This document shows positions 9,018-16,809 of a DNA stretch of 64,000 bases, piece by piece. Location of the stretch: the NCBI RefSeq assembly GCF_020169335.1, contig NZ_JAIEZN010000002.1:868001-932000 (forward strand). Direction: 5' to 3'. The first letter of the stretch is position 1, and every line of letters begins with the position of its first letter. Under the pieces are notes generated by a model that was not told the origin of the DNA, did no database searches, and saw only the letters and a list, made by a program, of their open reading frames with translations. Source of the stretch: Devosia aquimaris (lineage in GTDB: Bacteria > Pseudomonadota > Alphaproteobacteria > Rhizobiales > Devosiaceae). A program made the translations under genes and the position numbers.

Positions 9018-9045
9018 TGGGTGGATTTGATCCCAAATCCACCCA
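9018..9045. promoter_or_regulatory. 12-bp inverted repeat upstream of dctP, possible DctD site or dctD terminator
   Basis: TGGGTGGATTTG (9018-9029) and CAAATCCACCCA (9034-9045) form a perfect 12-bp inverted repeat with a 4-base loop, about 165-190 bp upstream of dctP. A further TCCACCCAT copy lies at 9070-9078, 31 bp (three helical turns) after the one at 9039-9047. Spaced repeated half-sites at this distance are what an enhancer-binding activator needs. Because it starts 7 bp after the dctD stop, the hairpin could also terminate dctBD transcripts, though no T-run follows. Confidence 0.5.
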
Positions 9046-9113
9046 TGCAAATGCGCCAATGTACCCTTTTCCACCCATATTGCCTCGCTGCGGAAGTTTT
9101 TTGCAGCCGGTTG

Positions 9114-9132
9114 GGGCAATGAGCGATTGCCC
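9114..9132. promoter_or_regulatory. GGGCAAT/ATTGCCC inverted repeat upstream of dctP
   Basis: Perfect 7-bp arms with a 5-base spacer, about 75-95 bp before the dctP start. It may be a binding site for an additional regulator or for IHF-assisted architecture. The role is not known. A weak -24/-12-like arrangement (GG at 9157-9158 and GC at 9169-9170, with the correct 10-base gap) lies downstream at 9156-9171. The flanking bases match the sigma-54 consensus poorly. Confidence 0.3.
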
Positions 9133-9207
9133 GCAGCTCTTCCCTGGGGCCTGTGAGGGCCAGCAGATGCAATCAATGTATCGCCAAGCCATTTTGGGAG
9201 AGAGAAA

Positions 9208-10209
9208 ATGAAGCAGATTCTGGCAGCAGCCGCGCTTGTTGGCGCAATGGCCATGGGCACCCAGTCCGCCATGGCGCAGTGCGATGACGGCGAGATCGTC
9301 ATCAAGTTCGCCCATGTCGTGGCCGCCACCGGTCACCCCAAGGGCGATGCGGCAAACCTGTTTGCGCAGCGCGTCAACGACGAGATGAACGGCATCGCCT
9401 GCATGGAAGTGTTTCCCAATTCGACCCTGTTTGACGATGACAAGGTGATGGAAGCGCTGCTGCTCGGCGATGTGCAGCTGGCGGCGCCTTCGCTGGCCAA
9501 GTTCGAAGCCTATACGCTGAAATATCGCCTGTTCGACCTGCCGTTCCTGTTCGCCGACCTGGATTCGGTGTCGCGCTTTTTTGCCACCGACACCGCCAAG
9601 GACCTGCTGCTGACCATCCAGGACGTTGGTTATACCGGCCTGGGCTATTGGTCGTCCGGCCTCAAGCAGTTCTCGGCAAACAAGCCGCTCCTGCTGCCCA
9701 CCGATGCAAACGGCCTCAAGTTCCGCATCCAGACCTCTGACGTTGCCGAGGCGATGATCGATGCCATCGGCGGCTCGGCGCAGAAGCTGGCTTTCTCGGA
9801 GGTCTACGGCGCCCTGCAGACCAAGGTGGTCGATGGCCAGGAGAACTCCTGGTCCAATACCTACACCCAGAAGTTCTTCGAGGTGCAGGACGGCATCACC
9901 GAGACCAACCACCAGCTGCTTGCCTATCTGCTGGTGACCTCGACCGAATGGCTCGACAGCCTTGAGCCGGAGGTTCGCGACCAGTTCCTCAAGATCGCCG
10001 AGGAAGTCACGGTTGCGGCCAATGACAGCGTCGCGGCCCAGGAGGCCAAGAACCGCCAGAACATCCTCGACGCCGGTGGCGTCATCCGCGAGCTGACCCC
10101 TGAGCAGCGTCTGGCCTGGGTGGATGTGATGAAGCCCGTCTGGACCGAGTTCGAAGGCGATATCGGGGCCGACAATATCGCTGCCGCCGTGGCTGCCAAC
10201 ACCAAGTGA
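9208..10209 (+). CDS. dctP: TRAP transporter substrate-binding protein DctP
   Basis: 333-residue periplasmic DctP-family binding protein. A signal peptide ends near AMAQ (residue 24). The mature part begins with the family pattern FAHVVAATGHPKGDAANLFA. The segment FRIQTSDVAEAMIDAIGG carries the conserved Arg that binds the ligand carboxylate, followed by VVDGQENSWSN, a signature of the C4-dicarboxylate group. It delivers succinate, malate or fumarate-like acids to DctQM. A GGGAGAGAG ribosome-binding site precedes ATG 9208. An attenuator-like hairpin follows, which would keep its expression above that of the membrane subunits. Confidence 0.9.
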   Translation: MKQILAAAALVGAMAMGTQSAMAQCDDGEIVIKFAHVVAATGHPKGDAANLFAQRVNDEMNGIACMEVFPNSTLFDDDKVMEALLLGDVQLAAPSLAKFEAYTLKYRLFDLPFLFADLDSVSRFFATDTAKDLLLTIQDVGYTGLGYWSSGLKQFSANKPLLLPTDANGLKFRIQTSDVAEAMIDAIGGSAQKLAFSEVYGALQTKVVDGQENSWSNTYTQKFFEVQDGITETNHQLLAYLLVTSTEWLDSLEPEVRDQFLKIAEEVTVAANDSVAAQEAKNRQNILDAGGVIRELTPEQRLAWVDVMKPVWTEFEGDIGADNIAAAVAANTK

Positions 10210-10216
10210 TCCCGTT

Positions 10217-10244
10217 CGGCCCGGACCCCCGAGGGTTCGGGCCG
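10217..10244 (+). terminator. hairpin between dctP and dctQ
   Basis: CGGCCCG (10217-10223) pairs with CGGGCCG (10238-10244), and CCC/GGG pairs further inside. The position directly after the binding-protein gene suggests partial termination or 3'-end stabilisation of the dctP message. No T-run follows. Confidence 0.5.
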
Positions 10245-10278
10245 GCACCGGTCCGATGGCGCGCTCCGTGGAGGCAGC

Positions 10279-10953
10279 ATGACTGAGATGGTTGTTATGA
10301 TAGCAGTGCTCCTGGGAGCGCTGTTCCTGACCGAGCGGGTGTGGCCAAAGGCCGTTACCCGGCTCGAAGAGGGTGTTCTGGCCGTGCTGATATCGGCCCT
10401 GACCCTGGTGAGCTTCACCCAGGTGGTGATGCGCTATGGCTTCGGCACAGGCTGGGGCGGAGCGCTGGAATTTACCCGCATCCTGTTTGCCTGGCTCATC
10501 CTGTTCGGCATGAGCTACGCCATCAAGATCAACGCCCATCTCGGCGTCGATGTGGTGTTGCAGGCCCTGCCGGCCCGCCCCTCGCGCATCCTGGCGGCGA
10601 CGGCCGCCGTGCTCTGCGTGCTCTACGCCGTCATCCTGCTCAATGCCAACTGGATGCAGCTGCTTGGCATCGACGCCAAGGGCGGCGCCATCGACTACTG
10701 GGCCAAGATGTACAAGGTCGGCATCGGCCTGGATGACCTGCGCTACCCCGAGTGGGCGCAGGAGACATTCGGGCTGCAGGAGCGCGTGCAGCGCTGGATC
10801 GCCTATCTGGTCCTGCCGCTGGGGCTCGCCCTGTTTGCCTATCGGAGCCTGCAGGCCGCGATCGATATCGTGCTGGGCCGCCGCCAATTCATCATAGCCA
10901 GCCATGAGGCCGAAGAGCTGGTGGCGGAAAACCGCGACGCGGTGAAGGACTGA
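10279..10953 (+). CDS. dctQ: TRAP transporter small permease DctQ
   Basis: 224-residue inner-membrane protein with hydrophobic helices near residues 5-20, 33-55, 65-85, 105-130 and 170-195, matching the four-helix DctQ subunit plus an extra segment. The conserved middle motif around EFTRILFAWLILFGMSYAIK is present. It is longer than many DctQ proteins (about 160-200 residues) because of a loop between the third and last core helices. It bridges DctP and DctM. A GGAGG site precedes ATG 10279, and dctM starts 4 bp after its stop. Confidence 0.88.
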   Translation: MTEMVVMIAVLLGALFLTERVWPKAVTRLEEGVLAVLISALTLVSFTQVVMRYGFGTGWGGALEFTRILFAWLILFGMSYAIKINAHLGVDVVLQALPARPSRILAATAAVLCVLYAVILLNANWMQLLGIDAKGGAIDYWAKMYKVGIGLDDLRYPEWAQETFGLQERVQRWIAYLVLPLGLALFAYRSLQAAIDIVLGRRQFIIASHEAEELVAENRDAVKD

Positions 10954-10957
10954 CGCC

Positions 10958-12556
10958 ATGGAGCCCATCATCCTGTTTCTCATGGTCCTGACGCTGCTGT
11001 TCCTGGGCGTGCCCATTGCCGTCGCCCTGGGCCTGTCGAGCGTTCTGACCATTGCGCTGTTTTCTGCCGACAGCATGTCCTCGGTTGCCCTGCAGCTGTT
11101 CTCGGCCTCACAGAACTATACGCTTCTGGCCATCCCGTTCTTCATCCTGGCGTCGACCTTCATGTCGACGGGCGGCGTGGCGCGACGCATCATCCGCCTC
11201 GCCGTGGCCAGCGTTGGCCACTTCCGCGGCGGCCTCGCCATGGCCTCGGTGCTGGCCTGCATGATGTTTGCCGCGCTGTCCGGCTCGTCCCCGGCCACCG
11301 TGGTGGCCATTGGCACCATCGCCATCGCGGCAATGCGCCAGGTCGGCTATTCGCGTGAATTCTCGGCCGGCATCATCGCCAATGCCGGCACGCTGGGCAT
11401 CCTCATTCCGCCGTCCATCGTCATGGTTGTCTATGCAACCGCCACCAATGTGTCGGTGGGCCGCATGTTCCTGGCCGGCATCCTGCCCGGCCTGCTGGCT
11501 GGCCTGATGCTGATGATTGCCATCTACATCGTCGCCCGCCGCCGCAATCTGCCCTCCGAGCCCTGGCAGGGCTTTGGTGAGGTCATGGCGGCCGGCAAGG
11601 ACGCCGGGTGGGGGCTGTTCCTGATCTTCATCATCATCGGCGGCATCTATGGCGGCGCCTTCACCCCCACCGAGGCCGCATCCGTGGCGGCCGTCTATTC
11701 GGTGCTGGTGGCCCTGTTTGTCTATCGCGACATGGGCCCGCTCAAAGGCAAGCCCTGGATTCCGGAAGGCACGGATGCGCGCGCCATCGTCGGGTTCAAG
11801 GCAACGGTCTATGCGCTGGCGATCTTCGTGGTCTGGATGATCTCGTCCTTCTTCTTCCTGGGCAGCATCGAGACAGCCACGCGCGCCCAGATTAGCCTGG
11901 TGCTGGCCCTGGTGGTGCTGCTGGGCTACCCCTATGCCCGCCAGCAGCCTAGCCCCCTGACCTTCGTCGCGGGCCTGCCGGTATGGGGCTATAACCTCGC
12001 CCTGATCGCGCGGCGCTTGGTGCCGGCGCTGTTTCACGGCGATACCAACAAGGCCCTGGTGGACAGTGCCAAGACCACCGTCATGCTGATGTTCATCATC
12101 GTCAACGCCCTGCTGTTCGCCCATACGCTGACAGCCGAGCGCATTCCGCAGACGATCACTGAATGGATGCTGGGCGCCGGCTTCAACTGGTTCACCTTCC
12201 TGATTGCCGTGAACGTGCTGCTGCTCATCGGTGGCCAGTTCATGGAGCCATCGGGCCTGCTGCTGATCGTGGCGCCGGTGGTCTTCCCCATCGCCATGGA
12301 ACTGGGCATCGACCCGATCCACCTGGGCATCATCATGGTGGTCAATATGGAGATCGGCATGGTGACGCCGCCAATCGGGCTCAACCTCTTCGTGACCTCC
12401 GGGATCACCGGGATGAGCCTGGCCCAGGTGGTGCGTGCGGCATTGCCCTTTGTCGTCGTGCTGCTGATCTTCCTGGTCGTGGTGACCTATGTCCCGGTGC
12501 TGTCGACACTGGTGCCCTATGCCATGATGGGACCGGAAGTCATCATCGGCCGCTAG
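10958..12556 (+). CDS. dctM: TRAP transporter large permease DctM
   Basis: 532-residue membrane protein of the DctM family, the sodium-coupled transport subunit. Early motifs (LSSVLTIALF, FILASTFMSTGGVARRI) and the pore motif GTLGILIPPSIVMVVYA are present, as is the C-terminal GMVTPPIGLNLFV. It is about 100 residues longer than the common 425-residue DctM. The excess is a central insertion (about residues 240-370) with extra helices (YALAIFVVWMISSFFFLG). Such insertions occur in a subset of TRAP permeases. Third gene of the dctPQM operon, followed by a strong terminator. Confidence 0.9.
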   Translation: MEPIILFLMVLTLLFLGVPIAVALGLSSVLTIALFSADSMSSVALQLFSASQNYTLLAIPFFILASTFMSTGGVARRIIRLAVASVGHFRGGLAMASVLACMMFAALSGSSPATVVAIGTIAIAAMRQVGYSREFSAGIIANAGTLGILIPPSIVMVVYATATNVSVGRMFLAGILPGLLAGLMLMIAIYIVARRRNLPSEPWQGFGEVMAAGKDAGWGLFLIFIIIGGIYGGAFTPTEAASVAAVYSVLVALFVYRDMGPLKGKPWIPEGTDARAIVGFKATVYALAIFVVWMISSFFFLGSIETATRAQISLVLALVVLLGYPYARQQPSPLTFVAGLPVWGYNLALIARRLVPALFHGDTNKALVDSAKTTVMLMFIIVNALLFAHTLTAERIPQTITEWMLGAGFNWFTFLIAVNVLLLIGGQFMEPSGLLLIVAPVVFPIAMELGIDPIHLGIIMVVNMEIGMVTPPIGLNLFVTSGITGMSLAQVVRAALPFVVVLLIFLVVVTYVPVLSTLVPYAMMGPEVIIGR

Positions 12557-12570
12557 GCCGGCTGCACAGC

Positions 12571-12608
12571 AGAGACGCCCCGCACGATGCCCCGTGCGGG
12601 GCGTCTCT
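12571..12608. terminator. strong bidirectional hairpin between dctM and ectR
   Basis: A perfect 15-bp stem (AGAGACGCCCCGCAC at 12571-12585, complement at 12594-12608) with an 8-base loop lies between the converging dctM and ectR genes. No T-run is visible. The stem length and placement make it the likely shared terminator. Confidence 0.75.
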
Positions 12609-12676
12609 GCGTCGCGCTGGTCGATGGACAAGTGGCGCGTGCCGCTGACCGGGCAGGCTATAAGGGGAAGCCGGAT

Positions 12677-13219
12677 TTAGCCGTCTTCGCGCCGATCCGG
12701 CTCTGGTGGTGCCAGCTGGCCCGAGAGGTGCTCGGACGAATCGAGCACCGCGGCGACGGTGGGATCGTCTTCGCCCAGCATCGCGGCAACGCGCTCGAGC
12801 GCGGCGATCAGCATGGACTGCTCCCAATCCTGCAGTGCCGAGAACTGTTGGTGAAACTGCGCATGCACGCCCTCTGGCGCTATGTCGAGCACCTTGCGGC
12901 CCGCCTCGGTCAGCGACAACAGCACCTGCCGTCGGTCCTTGTCGCCGCGCCGCCGCTGGATCATCCCGAGGCTTTCCAGCTTCTGCAGCAGGGCCGTCGT
13001 GGTCGCCTGGGTGATGCCCATTCTGCTCGCCACATAGCCGGCGGTCTGTTCCTCCCGCCCATCCAGCATCTGCATGAAGATCAGCTGCGATGGCGTCAGC
13101 CCGGTCTCGCCCATGAGCTGCTTGGCGTTCAGCTCGGTGCGGCGCAGGATCTTGCGCATGGCTGTCAGCGCCAGCTTGGTACGGTCTTGCACGGTTTCAT
13201 CCCACAACAGATGGCCCAT
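12677..13219 (-). CDS. ectR: MarR-family regulator EctR of ectoine synthesis
   Basis: 180 residues from ATG 13219; an upstream TTG at 13273 would add 18 residues without a better ribosome site. A winged helix-turn-helix of MarR type is clear: LTPSQLIFMQML, then SRMGITQATTTALLQKLESLGMIQRRRGDKDRRQVLLSLTEAG. EctR proteins repress ect operons in halotolerant bacteria and lie divergent from ectA, as here. The 240-bp intergenic region with repeated GCTAAA boxes is its probable target. The gene is of the size reported for EctR. Name assigned by context plus family. Confidence 0.8.
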   Translation of the reverse strand: MGHLLWDETVQDRTKLALTAMRKILRRTELNAKQLMGETGLTPSQLIFMQMLDGREEQTAGYVASRMGITQATTTALLQKLESLGMIQRRRGDKDRRQVLLSLTEAGRKVLDIAPEGVHAQFHQQFSALQDWEQSMLIAALERVAAMLGEDDPTVAAVLDSSEHLSGQLAPPEPDRREDG

Positions 13220-13286
13220 CCTATAGCCCGCCCGTTGTGAACCCAAGTTGGGAATGTGACGGGGATGCGGCAATTAATTCGTCAAT

Positions 13287-13458
13287 GCTAAACGATTCGA
13301 CAGGAATTTTGGCCAGATGGTCAAGAGGATGAGGTTGTCAGGCTGAAATGCGCCGCCGTAAGCAATTGAAATATATATGCTAAATTCCTGCGCGGGAAGG
13401 ATCCTGCCCAGAAACCTGCCAGAACAGGGTTGTGAATTTAGTTTTTACGAGCTAAACA
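13287..13458. promoter_or_regulatory. ectR-ectA control region with three GCTAAA boxes and candidate ectA promoter
   Basis: GCTAAA occurs at 13287-13292, 13379-13384 and 13451-13456. The last copy faces TTTAG at 13438-13442 as an interrupted palindrome, a plausible EctR operator. A candidate promoter TTGTGA (13430-13435), 17 bp, TAAACA (13453-13458) ends 7 bases before ATG 13466. The region 13361-13386 is unusually AT-rich. All roles are inferred from position and repetition. Confidence 0.45.
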
Positions 13459-13459
13459 A

Positions 13460-14041
13460 TTGCTCATGATTTATGGCAACACAGTGCTGTACGACGCTGA
13501 CGCCCTGCGTCGGAAAGCTGTCCAGAGCCCCGCGTTCCGGATCCGCGCACCGCGCGCCACCGATGGCGCCGCCATCTGGTCCCTGATCCAGGCGCAGCCG
13601 GCGCTCGATGACAATTCGCTCTACTGCAACCTGCTGCAGGCCACCCATTTCGGCGCCACCTGCGCGCTGGCCGAGTTGAACGGCCGGGTCGTCGCCTGGG
13701 TGTCGGGCTATATCCCGCCCGAACAGGCGGACACGCTGTTCATCTGGCAGGTCTGCGTCGACCCTGCGGCGCAAGGGCATGGCCTGGGACGCCGGCTGAT
13801 TGCCGACGTCCTTGCGCGCTCGACATGCCGCAACGTCACCATGCTCGAATGCACCATTACCGACGACAACGAGCCATCCTGGGCGCTGTTCCGCTCCATC
13901 GCGCGGCGCCTGGATGCACAGCTGAGCCAGGCCGAGCATTTCGCGCGCGACGATCATTTTGCCGGGCGCCATGACAGCGAGTTCGCCGTGCGCATCGGCC
14001 CCTTTGATCCCGCACAATTCGCCCGGCTGCACGGCAGCTGA
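13460..14041 (+). CDS. ectA: L-2,4-diaminobutyrate acetyltransferase EctA
   Basis: GNAT-fold enzyme that acetylates diaminobutyrate with acetyl-CoA, the second dedicated step of ectoine synthesis. The acetyl-CoA loop is VDPAAQGHGLGRRLI near residues 100-114, with the EctA signatures LDDNSLYCNLL and LECTITDDNEPSW. The frame opens at TTG 13460, but ATG 13466 (two codons later) is the likelier start. Neither has a Shine-Dalgarno, and a -10-like TAAACA ends 7 bases before the ATG. First gene of ectABCD-ask. Confidence 0.92.
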   Translation: MLMIYGNTVLYDADALRRKAVQSPAFRIRAPRATDGAAIWSLIQAQPALDDNSLYCNLLQATHFGATCALAELNGRVVAWVSGYIPPEQADTLFIWQVCVDPAAQGHGLGRRLIADVLARSTCRNVTMLECTITDDNEPSWALFRSIARRLDAQLSQAEHFARDDHFAGRHDSEFAVRIGPFDPAQFARLHGS

Positions 14042-14084
14042 GCCCGCCCCCTTCTTCCGACTGCATCTCTTCAGGAGACATCCC

Positions 14085-15374
14085 GTGACCATTCAAGCCA
14101 CGATCACGCCCCTTGATACCTTCGAGCGCGTCGAAAGCCGCGTCCGCTCTTACTCGCGCAGCTTCCCCAAGATGTTCGACAGGGCTCTGGGCGCAACCAT
14201 CTATGACATGCAGGGCAAGGCCTATACCGACTTCCTGGCCGGCTGCTCGACGCTGAACTATGGCCACAATGACCGCGACCTCAAGGCCGCGCTGATCGAA
14301 TACATCTCCAACGATGGCATCGCCCATGGCCTGGACATGTTCACCGACGCCAAGGAGCATTTCCTGTCGACCTTCGAGCGGCTGGTCCTGCGGCCGCGCG
14401 GCATGAAGCACCAGCTGCAGTTCACCGGCCCCACCGGCGCCAATGCCGTGGAAGCGGCCATGAAACTGGCGCGCAAGGTCACCGGCCGCACCAATATTAT
14501 CGCCTTCACCAACGGCTTCCATGGCGTCACGCTGGGCGCGCTGGCCGCCACCGGCAATGGCAAGCACCGCAACGGCGCCGCCATGCCGCTCCCCGGCGTC
14601 ACCCGCGCGGCCTATGACGGCTATTTCGGGCCCGAGATCAACACGGCCGACCTGCTCGATCGCCAGCTCTCGGACCCCTCAAGCGGCATCGATGCGCCAG
14701 CCGCGATCATCGTGGAAACCGTCCAGGGCGAAGGCGGGCTCAATGCCGCTTCCCCGGCATGGCTGGCCCAGATCCAGGCCATCGCCAAAAAGCATGGTGC
14801 GCTCTTCATCATCGACGACATCCAGGCCGGCTGTGGCCGCACCGGTGGCTTCTTCAGCTTTGATGGCATGGGCCTGTCGCCCGACATCATCACCATGGCC
14901 AAGTCGCTTTCGGGCATGGGCCTGCCGCTGGCCGTCACGCTCATCAAGCCCGAGCACGACATCTGGAAGCCCGCCGAGCACAACGGCACCTTCCGCGGCA
15001 ACAACCACGCCTTTGTCACGGCCGCTGCGGCGCTCGAGAAATTCTGGTCCGACGACCGCTTCGCCAAGGAGGTCGCCGAAAAGGCCCGCTATCTCGGCGA
15101 GCGCCTTTCGGCCATCGCCGAGGAGCATGGCCTGACCACCAAGGGCCGCGGCATGATGATGGGCATCGACGCCGGTTCGGGCGAAAGCGCCGCGGCCATC
15201 TGCAAGGCCTGCTTTGCCAAGGGCCTGATCATCGAGACGTCAGGCAGCTTTGACGAAGTGGTCAAGGTGCTCTGCCCGCTCACCATTTCCCTCTCCCAGC
15301 TGACCGCCGGGCTGGACGTCATGGAAGCCGCCTTCGAGGCGGTTCTGGGGTCCCACCGCGCGGCTGCCGAATAA
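14085..15374 (+). CDS. ectB: diaminobutyrate--2-oxoglutarate transaminase EctB
   Basis: 429-residue class-III PLP aminotransferase that makes L-2,4-diaminobutyrate from aspartate semialdehyde and glutamate. GTG 14085 is chosen because TCAGGAGACAT precedes it and the protein then begins like other EctB. Motifs: [17 protein letters not shown] for phosphate binding, [19 protein letters not shown] with the PLP-ring Asp, and [16 protein letters not shown] with the Schiff-base Lys. The length matches the family (about 420-430). It lies 43 bp after ectA in the same operon. Confidence 0.94.
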   Translation: MTIQATITPLDTFERVESRVRSYSRSFPKMFDRALGATIYDMQGKAYTDFLAGCSTLNYGHNDRDLKAALIEYISNDGIAHGLDMFTDAKEHFLSTFERLVLRPRGMKHQLQFTGPTGANAVEAAMKLARKVTGRTNIIAFTNGFHGVTLGALAATGNGKHRNGAAMPLPGVTRAAYDGYFGPEINTADLLDRQLSDPSSGIDAPAAIIVETVQGEGGLNAASPAWLAQIQAIAKKHGALFIIDDIQAGCGRTGGFFSFDGMGLSPDIITMAKSLSGMGLPLAVTLIKPEHDIWKPAEHNGTFRGNNHAFVTAAAALEKFWSDDRFAKEVAEKARYLGERLSAIAEEHGLTTKGRGMMMGIDAGSGESAAAICKACFAKGLIIETSGSFDEVVKVLCPLTISLSQLTAGLDVMEAAFEAVLGSHRAAAE

Positions 15375-15385
15375 GGATATTTCCC

Positions 15386-15778
15386 ATGATTGTACGCGAT
15401 CTTGAATCCGCCCGCCTGGGCGACCGCCTCGTCAATTCCAACGGCTGGGACAGCACCCGTCTGCTGCTGGCCGGCGACGAGATGGGTTTCAGCTTCCACA
15501 TCACCCGCATCCACGCCGGCACCAGCCACGAGTTCCACTACAAGCACCACTTCGAGAGTGTCTATTGCATCTCGGGCGAGGGCCAGATCGAGGAGCTCGA
15601 CACCGGCAAGGTGCATCAGATCCGCCCCGGCGTGATGTATGCGCTCGACCAGCACGACCGCCATCGCCTGTCAGCCACCAGCGAAATGGTGATGGCCTGC
15701 TGCTTCAATCCGCCGGTGACCGGCCAGGAAGTGCACCGCGAGGACGGCTCCTACGCCCCCATCGCTGAAAACGCCTGA
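15386..15778 (+). CDS. ectC: L-ectoine synthase EctC
   Basis: 130-residue cupin that cyclises N-gamma-acetyldiaminobutyrate to ectoine with loss of water. It begins with the family pattern [12 protein letters not shown] and carries the cupin core [20 protein letters not shown]. The second half has [19 protein letters not shown]. Metal and substrate residues of the barrel (Glu in ESVYC, Tyr in MYAL, His in QHDRH) are kept. Full length for EctC, 11 bp after ectB. Confidence 0.95.
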   Translation: MIVRDLESARLGDRLVNSNGWDSTRLLLAGDEMGFSFHITRIHAGTSHEFHYKHHFESVYCISGEGQIEELDTGKVHQIRPGVMYALDQHDRHRLSATSEMVMACCFNPPVTGQEVHREDGSYAPIAENA

Positions 15779-15816
15779 ACTTTCCTCCCCAACACAGCAA
15801 CTGAAAGGCGAGCATC

Positions 15817-16746
15817 ATGACTCTGTCAGCTTACGACACCGCCAATCACGACGATTACCCCACCCGCCTGCCGGCCGAGAAGTGGCAGGAGCGCAAGGAC
15901 CCCGTGGTCTGGGGCAAGTGGACGCCAGAAGCGCCGCTGACCCGCGCCCAGACCGAGAGTTTCGAAAAGAACGGCTATCTTGTTCTGTCCAATGTGTTCA
16001 CCCCGGCCGAAATCTCCGCCCTGCAGGCGGAATCGGCGCGCATGCGCTCGGGCGAAGCCCAGATTTCTGCCGACAACGTCATCACCGAGCCCGGCTCGGA
16101 CGAGGTGCGCACCGTGTTCCGGCTCGATGAGGAGAACGCCCTGTTCGATCGCCTGGCGCGCGACCGCCGGGTGGCCGGCGCGGTCAGCTTCCTGCTCGAC
16201 GACGATGTCTATCTCCATCAGTCCCGCCTCAACTACAAGCCGGGCTTCACCGGCAAGGAGTTCTACTGGCACTCCGACTTCGAGACCTGGCACGCCGAGG
16301 ACGGCATGCCGCGCATGCGCGCCATTTCGGCCTCGATCCTGCTGACCGACAATGACGCGCTCAACGGTCCGCTGATGCTGATGCCCGGCACGCACAAGAA
16401 CTTCATCGCCTGCGCCGGCGAAACGCCCGAAGACAACCACAAGACCTCGCTCAAGAAGCAGGAAGTCGGCGTGCCCTCGCATGACGCTCTGACCAAGATG
16501 GCGCAGGACCATGGCATCGACTACGCCTCCGGCAAGGCCGGCACGGTGGTGCTGTTCGACTGCAACACCATGCATGGCTCGAACGGCAACATCACCCCGT
16601 TCCCGCGCTCCAATGCCTTTTTTGTCTACAATGCCTGGTCCAACCGCGTCATCGCGCCCTTCGCGGCCAAGACGCCGCGCCCGGCCTTCCTGAGCTCGCG
16701 CGACCCCAAGGCACCGCTGACCATCGAGGCCGGCAAGATCTGCTGA
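15817..16746 (+). CDS. ectD: ectoine 5-hydroxylase EctD
   Basis: 309-residue non-haem iron(II) and 2-oxoglutarate-dependent dioxygenase that turns ectoine into 5-hydroxyectoine. The iron ligands are His152 and Asp154 in FYWHSDFETWH and His253 in NTMHGSNGN. The EctD consensus around FYWHSDFETWHAEDGMPRMR is kept, as is the C-terminal FFVYNAWSNR. A GAAAGGCGAG site precedes the ATG. Its presence means the organism can make both compatible solutes, the hydroxylated form being linked to heat and dry stress. Confidence 0.95.
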   Translation: MTLSAYDTANHDDYPTRLPAEKWQERKDPVVWGKWTPEAPLTRAQTESFEKNGYLVLSNVFTPAEISALQAESARMRSGEAQISADNVITEPGSDEVRTVFRLDEENALFDRLARDRRVAGAVSFLLDDDVYLHQSRLNYKPGFTGKEFYWHSDFETWHAEDGMPRMRAISASILLTDNDALNGPLMLMPGTHKNFIACAGETPEDNHKTSLKKQEVGVPSHDALTKMAQDHGIDYASGKAGTVVLFDCNTMHGSNGNITPFPRSNAFFVYNAWSNRVIAPFAAKTPRPAFLSSRDPKAPLTIEAGKIC

Positions 16747-16777
16747 GCCTTCTCTCGTGCGTTACCTAGCTACGGAT

Positions 16778-16799
16778 GCCGCTCCCGCAAGGGGGCGGC
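16778..16799 (+). terminator. short hairpin between ectD and ask
   Basis: GCCGC (16778-16782) pairs with GCGGC (16795-16799), with a partly paired CCC/GGG inner part. It is short and may only attenuate read-through into ask. Confidence 0.3.
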
Positions 16800-16809
16800 C
16801 GGAGACCAC

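Noticed and set aside
8908-11076. 722-residue minus-strand open frame
   Set aside because: It is antisense to dctD, dctP and dctQ, and has the His/Gln/Gly-rich composition of a shadow frame in GC-rich DNA.
9208-12556. Ectoine TRAP transporter (TeaABC/UehABC) because of the nearby ect genes
   Set aside because: The binding protein follows the C4-dicarboxylate DctP pattern, DctBD is directly upstream, and a dedicated ehu system is already present.
13287-13456. GCTAAA boxes before ectA as LacI-3 operators
   Set aside because: They lack the paired TTTAGC at 4-base spacing and sit by a MarR-type gene 30 kb away from lacI-3; likely unrelated.
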